Of a stretch of DNA of 20,205 nucleotides, positions 6,274 through 13,303 are shown piece by piece (position 1 is the first letter of the stretch; each line of letters starts with the position of its first letter). The notes beneath the pieces were generated by a model that did not search any database, was not told where the DNA came from, and saw nothing but the letters and a program-made list of their open reading frames with translations. Source of the DNA: UBA5070 sp035604215 (GTDB lineage: Bacteria; Fibrobacterota; Fibrobacteria; UBA5070); contig DATNIW010000070.1 of assembly GCA_035604215.1 (NCBI GenBank), forward strand, positions 1 through 20,205. Reading direction: 5' to 3'. A program made the position numbers and the translations under genes.

Positions 6274-8316
6274 CTACCCTCCGAAATTCCAGGTGATGCC
6301 CCAGCCGGCGTGGACGCCCAGCGGCGTCCAACCCGGAGCCGGTGTCTGGCGCTCGTCGAAGATGTTTTCCAGCCACCAGTCGATCACGAAGGTCCGGATC
6401 CCCACCTGGAATTCCAGATCGGTTTCGGATGAAGCGGGCAGGCGCAGCGCGTGGGCGTTCGCGTCGGTCGCGGTTCCCACCCAGCTCCAACTTTCTCCCC
6501 AGGTGCGCAGGTCGGCGTCGATGCGCACCTTCATGCGGCCATCCAGCACATCGTGGGTCCATCCGACGTTCGACCTGGACTGCCATTGGGGCAGGCGAGG
6601 ATCCCTTTGTCCGTCCAACGGCTCCCCAGGCAGACCTGTCCACCCGTAGGCCCATTGGGTGCGGGCGCGGAAGGTTCTCCCGGCCCAGCCTGCGCCCACC
6701 TGCCCGGAACAGCCCAGAACCGGACCGGCGTTGGCGAGCTCCATGCCCTGTTCGCGGGTGACCACACTGTCCGTGACCACGGGTGCATCCAGGGGTTGGA
6801 TGGCCTGGTGGATCGCGAGGAAGGCTCCCGCGGCATCGAAGGTCCAGCCCCGCAGCGGACGGACGCTCGCCCGCAATTCCACCAGATCCCGCGTCTCGGG
6901 GAGGAGACCGGGGGCGGGCATGGTTTCCAACAGCGGATCGGGCCGTTCCACCGATTCGTCCGGGAGTTTCACTTGTCGGCTGTATCGGGCAGCCCCGGAG
7001 AGGATGGAGTCGGTCCAATCCACCCCGCCCGTGGCATCCCAGTCTCCGAAGACCCCGTTTTCGGAATTGCTCAGCCGGGTCCAGCCCGCACCGGCATGGG
7101 CTTGGAAGCTTCCGGCACGGGTCTCGGCAAAAGCCCCGGCTCGCTCCTGGTCCTCGTTCACCTCGGGGCCGAGGAAAGGGACCGATCTGGTGCCGGTCAG
7201 AACCTCGCCGGAGCCTTCCACTCCCAATCCCCAGGAATCGTCACCCCACCGGACGCGTCCCCGTCCATCCTCCCGCTGCTGGTCGCCGGTGGCGAGCACA
7301 GGCGCCCCCGAATCGGCCCAGCTCCACCACGACCACTGCTCCTGGACGATGCGCAGGGAGGTCTCCAGCCGCAAAAGATCGGCCTGGCCGACCCACCGCG
7401 CGTACCAGCCCGATCTGCCGTCGTCGCCGGGCAGGGGGGGGAGGTTCGTTCCTCCCCACACTCCGGTGGGGTCGGGAACGCCCCTGCGCAGGTCCGTCCA
7501 GGTCCAACCGATGTCGAGCCGGGAGTCCGCGCCTCCGCGCGTCACCACCGCCTGCCACTGGGCATCGTCCTGGCCGGGGCCTTGGCCGGCGGCGGGCAAA
7601 TCCTGGCGGAGTCGACCGAACGAACCTTGGAACAGGTCCTGGATCTGGTCGCGGTAGAGCCAGGGCACGGACTGTGCGGAACGCGTCTCCATCCCGATGG
7701 AGAGACCCCAAGGACCCCATACCGCCCGCGAGAACTCCAACCCGAACCGGTAGGAAGCCAACGCATCCCGGAAGAAGTGGAGGGAGGTGGACGGCGTGTC
7801 CGAGGGAAGGGAATCCGGACGGATCCAGCGCTCGGGCATCCCCCCGAACCCGGGAGCGATGGTACTTTCGAGCGCCACCCCGGAGAGCGGTCCGGCATCT
7901 CCGGCTCCGGCGAGGCTCGGGCCCTCCCAGGACAGCCGCGCGAGCCGCTCCTCCAGGGGAAGCCCCGTCCAGGGCTGCCAGGATTCCCACATGCCGTCGA
8001 ATTCGAAGTTTCGACGCCAGGGGACGCCTTGGTTCCCGTCGCGGAAGGCCCGGTCCAACGCCCCCCCCGCGGAACCGGCCCGGACGGGAATCGGCCAGGC
8101 GGGGGTGGAATCGACCCAGGGGCGGGGTAGCGGAACGCGGACCCTCGCGACCTTGGACGTGTCTTTCCGGGCGATAGCGGAATCCGCCGTTCCCGGTGGC
8201 GCGACCCGTCCGGAAGGCGCTCCCGAATCCGCGACGGCCAGGGCGGAACGCGCCGAATCGCTCCCGATGGCGAAGGCGGATCCGGCCCAAAGGAGGGTCA
8301 GGACTCCAGGACCCAC
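6274..8316 (-). CDS. Outer-membrane beta-barrel protein, TonB-receptor-like C-terminus
   Basis: About 680 residues with alternating Trp/Tyr-rich strands separated by acidic and Gly-rich turns, as in outer-membrane barrels. The C-terminus (WWLENIFDERQTPAPGWTPL then GWGITWNFGG) matches the last strands of TonB-dependent receptors. A plug domain is not recognisable: after the signal-like GVLTLLWAGSAFA the next 60 residues are low-complexity Ala/Ser/Pro. A porin-like or plug-less receptor is the best description, and the substrate is unknown. The start is uncertain. GTG at 8316 overlaps the kinase 3' end by 19 bases and lacks a Shine-Dalgarno, and the resulting signal peptide has no basic N-region. 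Overlap suggests coupling to the kinase, and ribE follows after two bases. Confidence 0.6.
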   Translation of the reverse strand: MGPGVLTLLWAGSAFAIGSDSARSALAVADSGAPSGRVAPPGTADSAIARKDTSKVARVRVPLPRPWVDSTPAWPIPVRAGSAGGALDRAFRDGNQGVPWRRNFEFDGMWESWQPWTGLPLEERLARLSWEGPSLAGAGDAGPLSGVALESTIAPGFGGMPERWIRPDSLPSDTPSTSLHFFRDALASYRFGLEFSRAVWGPWGLSIGMETRSAQSVPWLYRDQIQDLFQGSFGRLRQDLPAAGQGPGQDDAQWQAVVTRGGADSRLDIGWTWTDLRRGVPDPTGVWGGTNLPPLPGDDGRSGWYARWVGQADLLRLETSLRIVQEQWSWWSWADSGAPVLATGDQQREDGRGRVRWGDDSWGLGVEGSGEVLTGTRSVPFLGPEVNEDQERAGAFAETRAGSFQAHAGAGWTRLSNSENGVFGDWDATGGVDWTDSILSGAARYSRQVKLPDESVERPDPLLETMPAPGLLPETRDLVELRASVRPLRGWTFDAAGAFLAIHQAIQPLDAPVVTDSVVTREQGMELANAGPVLGCSGQVGAGWAGRTFRARTQWAYGWTGLPGEPLDGQRDPRLPQWQSRSNVGWTHDVLDGRMKVRIDADLRTWGESWSWVGTATDANAHALRLPASSETDLEFQVGIRTFVIDWWLENIFDERQTPAPGWTPLGVHAGWGITWNFGG

Positions 8317-9437
8317 TGATTCAATCGACGCTGGAATTCCACCATGGTGGCGGGGCGTTCGTCCACCTTCCTGGACAGGCACTCCAGGAGGAATCCGCGC
8401 AGGCGGTCGCCGTTGCGGTAGGGGATCCGCGGGATCTGCGGCTCGATGTCGGCCAGGGCGGAAAGTCCGCGTTCGTCGGAATCGATGTCCACCGAGGCGC
8501 GGGCTTCGAAGGGATTGACCCCGGTGAAGGCCGTGCAGGCCAGCACCGCCAGCGAGAAGACGTCGGTGCGCTGGTCCAGCCGGTAGTAGCTGCCCAACAG
8601 CTGTTCGTAGCTCATGTAGGTCTGGGTTCCCGGGACCTGCATGTGCATGTCTCCCACCACGTCTTCCACATGGGCCCAGCGCGCGCTCCCGAAATCGGTG
8701 ATGTAGGCTTCGTCGCCCCGCATCAGGATGTTGGTGGGCTTGAGGTCGCAGTGGATGATTCCGCGGAAGTGGAGCTCGCCCACGATGCCCGCGATCTGGA
8801 CCACCTGGATCACGCGCTTGATGAGTTCCTTCTCGTCGCTGGGGCGCCTTCGCCACCGGTGGGAGATGTCTTCGCCTTCCACGTATTCCATGATCATGTA
8901 GAGATGCCGGGGCTCGCCGGCCTTGCGTCCGAAGAACCCGAAATCCAGCATCTTGACCACGTGCGGGGCGCTCTGGCTGGACAGGTAGAGGTTGTAGCCC
9001 ATCTCCGTGAGGAACAACCGGATGTTGGAGTTGTTCATCTCGGGATTGGGGGTCCGGTAGATGGTGGGACGCAGGACCCGCAGCACCGCCCGTCGCACCC
9101 CTTTTCCCGGAATGTTCACCTCGGGAACCAGGAAAACGTCGCAGAAGCCTCCCGAACCCAGCCATTTCTCGATCTTCAGACCGGGGTCGTAGGCCTTGAA
9201 GTCGCGCTCCAGGGTCCGCACGTAGACCTCGAACTCCTCGCCGCGTTCGGGACAGCGGAAGGTGGACGAGAGGATGCTGGTGGAGGTCTCTTCCCTGGCT
9301 CCCTGGGCCTCGGGCGCCGACATGGCCTGGACCTCGCCCGGGGCGACGACCGGGGCCGGGGCATCCGGAGTTCCCGCGGCAGGGGGTTCCTCCTCCATGC
9401 CCAGGAAGGTCCGGATCGGTCTGATCATGAAATCCAT
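8298..9437 (-). CDS. Hanks-type serine/threonine protein kinase
   Basis: This soluble kinase of about 379 residues has a Pro/Ala-rich N-terminus (1-60), a glycine loop GSGGFCDVF (94-102), the catalytic loop HCDLKPTNIL (229-238) with D231, K233 and N236, DFG at 248-250, an activation segment ending GTQTYMSYEQ (270-279) and TDVFSLAVLACTAFTG. The subdomain II lysine is replaced: the VALKVL-type motif reads AVLRVLRP, placing Arg at 120. Catalysis may therefore be weakened or use another lysine. The start is a choice between ATG 9437 and ATG 9428. The former sits just downstream of a TACCTTTGC promoter-like element, which would give a very short or absent 5' leader. No membrane segment or extracellular sensor is present. 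Its 3' end overlaps the barrel gene, so a regulatory link to envelope function is plausible inference. Confidence 0.85.
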   Translation of the reverse strand: MDFMIRPIRTFLGMEEEPPAAGTPDAPAPVVAPGEVQAMSAPEAQGAREETSTSILSSTFRCPERGEEFEVYVRTLERDFKAYDPGLKIEKWLGSGGFCDVFLVPEVNIPGKGVRRAVLRVLRPTIYRTPNPEMNNSNIRLFLTEMGYNLYLSSQSAPHVVKMLDFGFFGRKAGEPRHLYMIMEYVEGEDISHRWRRRPSDEKELIKRVIQVVQIAGIVGELHFRGIIHCDLKPTNILMRGDEAYITDFGSARWAHVEDVVGDMHMQVPGTQTYMSYEQLLGSYYRLDQRTDVFSLAVLACTAFTGVNPFEARASVDIDSDERGLSALADIEPQIPRIPYRNGDRLRGFLLECLSRKVDERPATMVEFQRRLNQWVLES

Positions 9438-9444
9438 GTGTGGT

Positions 9445-9477
9445 GCAAAGGTACCCACGCGAAGTCCCGCGAACAAA
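9445..9477 (-). promoter_or_regulatory. Bacteroidota-like promoter of the kinase gene (TTTG-N20-TACCTTTGC)
   Basis: The minus strand reads TTTG (9477-9474), 20 bases, then TACCTTTGC (9453-9445). This matches the TAnnTTTG (-7) and TTTG (-33) consensus described for Bacteroides sigma-ABfr. The kinase ATG at 9437 lies seven bases after the -7 element. The motif TACCTTTGC recurs at 18905-18897 upstream of another minus-strand operon. No conventional TATAAT is seen. Confidence 0.4.
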
Positions 9478-9520
9478 TCGGCGGGAGGCCCGGAAGTGGC
9501 ACGACGGAATCTGGAGAGGT

Positions 9521-9943
9521 ATGATCAGCCCCGTGACGGTGGAGCAGATCGAGGAATTCCGCGGGCTCGTCGAGCAGGAGGCGGATCTGGTCGAGGAGAT
9601 GGCCGAAGTCCAGACCGCGGGACTCGAGGCGCTCCGCGAGCGGTTCTCCAATGCCGAATTCCAGGAATTGGTGGGTCGCAAGAGGGCGTCCATGGAGCTT
9701 CTGGGCCAGGCGCGGGAGCGGATGCGCCCCCTGTCGCAGGAATGGATCCGCGCCCGCGCCGAGGACGACCTGTCCGATCCCGAACTGGAAACCGCGCTCG
9801 CCCGGCTGCGCCTGGCCTTCGACAGGGTCCGCGCCGCCGACGACGAGATCGAGGGCATGGCGACCGCCTATCTGGCCCGCGCGGGATCCTCCGAGGGCGG
9901 ATCGGTGGAGGACAGGATACGTCTCCACCGGTCGTGGACGTGA
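9521..9943 (+). CDS. Small helical coiled-coil protein, possibly FlgN-like
   Basis: This 140-residue, strongly acidic, almost fully helical protein is rich in Glu, Ala, Leu and Arg, with heptad-like spacing across residues 8-120 (for example EQIEEFRGLVEQEADLVEEM). The overall form resembles FlgN-type flagellar export chaperones or other small helical-bundle regulators, but no decisive motif is present, so function is not assigned. The ATG at 9521 follows GGAGAGG at a short spacing; a GTG at 9533 is an alternative. The stop overlaps the GTG of the downstream histidine kinase (GTGA, 9940-9943), so it heads the signalling operon and may modulate that kinase. Confidence 0.7.
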   Translation: MISPVTVEQIEEFRGLVEQEADLVEEMAEVQTAGLEALRERFSNAEFQELVGRKRASMELLGQARERMRPLSQEWIRARAEDDLSDPELETALARLRLAFDRVRAADDEIEGMATAYLARAGSSEGGSVEDRIRLHRSWT

Positions 9944-11139
9944 TCGAGGATCTCGCCTTCCCGCAGGAGATCCCCGATCAGCTGCGGCCGGTGTTCTCCT
10001 GGTTCGAATCGCACGTGGAACGGCTGTCGGGAGCCTATTCCACGCTCGAGACCCGGGTCTCCGACCTCGATTCGCAGCTGGAGAAGCGCAACGCCGAGCT
10101 GGAAAGCCTGCTGGATTCGCTCCACGACGGGGTCCTGATGGTGGACCTCTCCGAACGGATCACCATGGTCAACGGGCGGGCGTCCCAGATCCTCGGATTG
10201 GATCCCCTGGAGGCGGTGGGACGTGGCCTTTCGGACGTGTTCCCGACCCAGAAGGATTTCACCGACCCGCTTCTCCACAGCCTCCACGAGGGGATCCCCC
10301 TGCGTTGGGTGGAGGTCGTGTGGCTCCGTTCGGCGGAGACCCCGGTTCCGCTCGGACTGTCCACCGCCCCGGTGCGCGACCCCGACGGAAGGCGCTTGGG
10401 CGCCGTGGCCAGCTTCCAGAACCTGACCCATCTCAAGCAGATGGAGCGGGAATTGTCGCAGACGCGGACGTTGGCCGCCCTGGGCCAGATGGCGGCCACG
10501 GTGGCCCACGAGATCCGGAACCCGCTGGGAGGGATCGGGGGGTTCGCCAAGCTCCTGCAACGGGACATCGCGGAGGACGACCCGCGTCGCAGGCTCTCCG
10601 AACGGATCATCGAAGGCGTCCAGTCGTTGAACAAGATCGTGACCAACCTCCTGGCCTACACCCGCCCCATCGAGACCCAGTTGCGCGACGTCGAGATCCA
10701 GCCCTGGCTTTCCGAACTCGCCGAGTGGTGCCGCGGCGAGGCGGTGGCCCAGGAAGTGGAGGAGTTGGACGTCGTGCTTTCCATCGAACCTCGGATCCGG
10801 CTGGGCCGGTTCGACCCCGACAAACTCCGACAGGTCATGCTCAACCTGGCGCTGAACGCCCTCCAATCGCTTCCTGGACGCGGCGAAATCCGTTTTTCGG
10901 CGCGTCGCGCCCCCGGATTGCTGATCCTGGGAATCCAAGACAACGGGGCGGGAATCGCCCACGAGACCATTACCGAGATTTTTAATCCATTTTTCACCAC
11001 CAAGGAAACCGGTACCGGACTCGGCCTCGCGATCGTGAGAAAGATCGTGGAGCTTCACGGAGGAAACTTGTTCGTGGAAAGTGCACCCGGCTCCGGCTCC
11101 CGATTCGACATCCACCTTCCGCAACCCATCCAGGACTGA
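9940..11139 (+). CDS. NtrB-like PAS sensor histidine kinase
   Basis: This 399-residue soluble kinase has an N-terminal coiled coil (22-60), a PAS domain (55-165, LLDSLHDGVLMVDLSERI and ILGLDPLEAVGRGLSDVF), and a HisKA domain with phospho-acceptor H190 in VAHEIRNPLGG. A HATPase domain follows, with LNLALNALQSL (N-box), DNGAGI and FFTTKETGTGLGLAIVRKI. There is no membrane segment, so it senses a cytoplasmic signal. Domain order matches NtrB, AtoS and FlrB/FleS relatives. The GTG at 9940 gives a GTGA overlap with the previous stop; a GTG two codons earlier is equally in frame. No independent Shine-Dalgarno is close. The TGA is followed directly by the ATG of the NtrC-type regulator, making a cognate pair nearly certain. 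Confidence 0.92.
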   Translation: MIEDLAFPQEIPDQLRPVFSWFESHVERLSGAYSTLETRVSDLDSQLEKRNAELESLLDSLHDGVLMVDLSERITMVNGRASQILGLDPLEAVGRGLSDVFPTQKDFTDPLLHSLHEGIPLRWVEVVWLRSAETPVPLGLSTAPVRDPDGRRLGAVASFQNLTHLKQMERELSQTRTLAALGQMAATVAHEIRNPLGGIGGFAKLLQRDIAEDDPRRRLSERIIEGVQSLNKIVTNLLAYTRPIETQLRDVEIQPWLSELAEWCRGEAVAQEVEELDVVLSIEPRIRLGRFDPDKLRQVMLNLALNALQSLPGRGEIRFSARRAPGLLILGIQDNGAGIAHETITEIFNPFFTTKETGTGLGLAIVRKIVELHGGNLFVESAPGSGSRFDIHLPQPIQD

Positions 11140-12537
11140 ATGGCCCGAATCCTGATCGTCGACGACGAAGCCCTGATGCGGGACATGGCCGCCGAGAGCC
11201 TGCGCCGCCGGGGCCACGAGGTGGTGCTGGCACGCAACGCGGCCGAAGGGCTGGAGAAGTTCGACGGGACCTTCGGACTCGTCCTCTCCGACTACAAGAT
11301 GCCCGGCGCCACCGGCCTTGAATTCCTCAAGCGTCTGCGCGAGCGCGACGCCCAGATCCCCTTCGTGCTCATGACCGCCCACGGCACGGTCCAGGTGGCC
11401 GTGGAGGCGATGCGCCACTCCGCGTGGGACTTCCTGGAAAAGCCCTTCGACCCCGACGTGCTGGAACTCACGGTGGAGAGGGCGCTGGAGGTCGACGGGC
11501 TGCGCCGGGAAAACCGCCGCCTCCGGCTTGCCCTGGACGACAGATTCCGGATCGTCGGGAATTCCGGTCCGCTGGCCGCGGTGCAGAAACTGATCGCCCA
11601 GGTGGCCCCCACGCGCACCACGGTGCTCATCCAGGGCGAATCGGGGACAGGCAAGGAGCTGGTGGCCCGGGCGATCCACGACTCCTCGCCCCGCGCGGAC
11701 CGTCCTTTCGTGAAGGTCAACTGCGCTGCCCTGCCCGAATCCCTCTTCGAAAGCGAACTGTTCGGACACGAGAAGGGCGCCTTCACCGGCGCGCTGCGGA
11801 GCCAGCGCGGAAAGTTCGAGCTGGCCGACAGCGGCACGCTGCTGCTGGACGAGATCTCGGAGATGCCCCTGTCCATGCAGGCCAAGCTCCTGCGCGTGCT
11901 GCAGGAGCGAGAGATCCCGAAGATCGGGTCGGAGACCGAGATTCCGGTGGACGTGCGCATCGTCTGCTCCACCAACCGCGACCTGATGTCGGAGGTCGAG
12001 GCGGGCCGGTTCCGCTCGGACCTCTTCTACCGCCTCAACGTGATCCGGATCCAGGTCCCGCCCCTGCGCGACCGCCCGGACGACATCGCCGAACTCGCCA
12101 CCTGGTTCCTGCACCGCTACAACGGGGAGAACGGATTCACCGTGGAGGGATTCTCCCCGCAGGCGATGGAGAGGCTCCGCGCCCATCCATGGCCGGGCAA
12201 CGTGCGGGAACTGGAGAACGCGGTGCAGCGCGCCGTGGTGCTCACCCAGTCGGGCGAGGTCTCCGCGGCCATCCTGGGCCTGGACCAGGCACCGGCGCGC
12301 AAGGCGGCGCACGCGTCCGCCGGACCTGCCGCGCCCATTCCCGCGGAACTCGACCCCTCGCAGGCCATCCCCATCTCGGAGATGGAGAAGAGGATGATCT
12401 TCGCGGCGCTGGATCGGCTGGGAAACAACCGCACGCGGGCCGCCGAGCAGCTGGGGATCTCCATCCGGACCCTGCGCAACAAGCTCCGCGAATACCGCGG
12501 CGAGTCTTCCGCCGGCGAAGAAGATGACGAATCCTGA
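11140..12537 (+). CDS. NtrC-family sigma-54-dependent response regulator
   Basis: This 465-residue activator has a receiver domain (1-118) with phospho-acceptor D51 in LVLSDYKMPG, acidic pocket D8-D9 and K101. A AAA+ domain follows, with Walker A GESGTGKE (166-173), the sigma-54 contact loop GAFTGA (213-218), Walker B LLLDEIS (234-240) and the arginine-finger region FRSDLFYRLNV. A C-terminal Fis-type helix-turn-helix (about 412-450) reads NRTRAAEQLGISIRTLRNKL. All residues needed for phosphorylation-dependent activation of sigma-54 promoters are present. The ATG abuts the kinase stop (TGA-ATG). The organism must encode RpoN. The closest types from memory are the FlrC/FleR and ZraR classes; the regulon cannot be read here. 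Confidence 0.95.
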   Translation: MARILIVDDEALMRDMAAESLRRRGHEVVLARNAAEGLEKFDGTFGLVLSDYKMPGATGLEFLKRLRERDAQIPFVLMTAHGTVQVAVEAMRHSAWDFLEKPFDPDVLELTVERALEVDGLRRENRRLRLALDDRFRIVGNSGPLAAVQKLIAQVAPTRTTVLIQGESGTGKELVARAIHDSSPRADRPFVKVNCAALPESLFESELFGHEKGAFTGALRSQRGKFELADSGTLLLDEISEMPLSMQAKLLRVLQEREIPKIGSETEIPVDVRIVCSTNRDLMSEVEAGRFRSDLFYRLNVIRIQVPPLRDRPDDIAELATWFLHRYNGENGFTVEGFSPQAMERLRAHPWPGNVRELENAVQRAVVLTQSGEVSAAILGLDQAPARKAAHASAGPAAPIPAELDPSQAIPISEMEKRMIFAALDRLGNNRTRAAEQLGISIRTLRNKLREYRGESSAGEEDDES

Positions 12538-13270
12538 CGGCATGGGGCGGCGCATCGCCGAGCTGGAGGCCAAGCTCGCGGAGGCCGAACGGCGCCTCGC
12601 GCGGCAGGAGGAGTTCTTCCAGATGGCCGTGCACGACCTGCGTTCGCCGCTTTCCGCGATCGTGGTGTACGCGGAGCTCCTGATGAACCGGGTCATGGGC
12701 GACCTGGACCACCGGCAGCTGGAGCCCATCCGCACCATCCACCGCAACTGCAACAACCTGATCCGGATGGCGGAGGACGTCCTCGCCTCCGCGCGGCTCC
12801 GGGCGGGCGCCACCGTCCCCAGGTTCGCGGATGCCGATTTGACGGAATGCGTCCGGGAGGCGGTGAGGTCCCTGCAGGGACTGGCCGACGCCAAGCAGGT
12901 CAAGATCGTCCTGGATCCGCCGAATTCCCCGCTGACGCGTTCGGTGGACTCCGATTTCATCACCCGCGCCTTCGCCAACGTGCTGGGGAACGCGATCAAG
13001 TTCAGTCCGCACGGCAGCGAGATCCGGATCGGGCTGGTGCGCCAGGACGACGAGATCCGCATCGCCTTCACCGACCAGGGGCCGGGGATCTCGCCGGAGA
13101 AGCGCGAGGCGATCTTCCGGAAGTTCCAGCGCGGGGACGCGGGGAACGTGGCCGGACACGGGCTGGGCCTGTCCATCGCGCAGTATTTCATCGAACTGCA
13201 CGGGGGCCGCATCCTGATCGAGGGCGTTCGGGGCCGCGGATCGACGTTCCTGGTGGGATTGCCGCTGTAG
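12524..13270 (+). CDS. Soluble sensor histidine kinase (third gene of the two-component operon)
   Basis: This 248-residue kinase has a short coiled coil (8-33), H37 in the HisKA motif AVHDLRSPLSAI, N-box NVLGNAIKFS (N156), DQGPGI (184-189) and GHGLGLSIAQ (211-220). It has no sensor domain or membrane segment, so its input must come through a partner. The start ATG at 12524 follows GAAGAAG and overlaps the NtrC-type gene by 14 bases; ATG 12542 is the alternative. The last codons CCG CTG TAG lie inside a palindromic repeat, and the stop itself belongs to the repeat core. The C-terminus (FLVGLPL) therefore ends at or a few residues before the family's usual end. The gene may supply a second phosphate input to the upstream regulator. 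Confidence 0.9.
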   Translation: MTNPDGMGRRIAELEAKLAEAERRLARQEEFFQMAVHDLRSPLSAIVVYAELLMNRVMGDLDHRQLEPIRTIHRNCNNLIRMAEDVLASARLRAGATVPRFADADLTECVREAVRSLQGLADAKQVKIVLDPPNSPLTRSVDSDFITRAFANVLGNAIKFSPHGSEIRIGLVRQDDEIRIAFTDQGPGISPEKREAIFRKFQRGDAGNVAGHGLGLSIAQYFIELHGGRILIEGVRGRGSTFLVGLPL

Positions 13271-13300
13271 GGGCGAATGATTATTCGCCCCTACAGCGGC
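13261..13300. repeat. 40-bp palindrome, GTAGGGRCG repeat family, copy 2, probable bidirectional terminator
   Basis: An 18-bp perfect stem (13261-13278 with 13283-13300) encloses the loop GATT. The core TGTAGGGGCGAAT...ATTCGCCCCTACA is the same family as 478-513, while the outermost GCCGC/GCGGC arms are specific to this site. It sits between convergent genes, overlapping the last ten bases of the histidine kinase and ending three bases from the maltokinase stop. It could terminate both transcripts by stem strength, although no clear U-tract follows on either strand. Confidence 0.85.
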
Positions 13301-13303
13301 AAC

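Noticed and set aside
9497..9516. TGGCACG upstream of the two-component operon, like the -24 box of a sigma-54 promoter
   Set aside because: The -12 TTGC element is absent at the required spacing (AATC is found), so only half of the site exists.
9868..13212. A 1114-codon open frame antisense to the two-component genes, and other long antisense frames elsewhere
   Set aside because: These follow from high GC at third positions. Their translations lack any family motif, while the opposite strand encodes complete conserved proteins.
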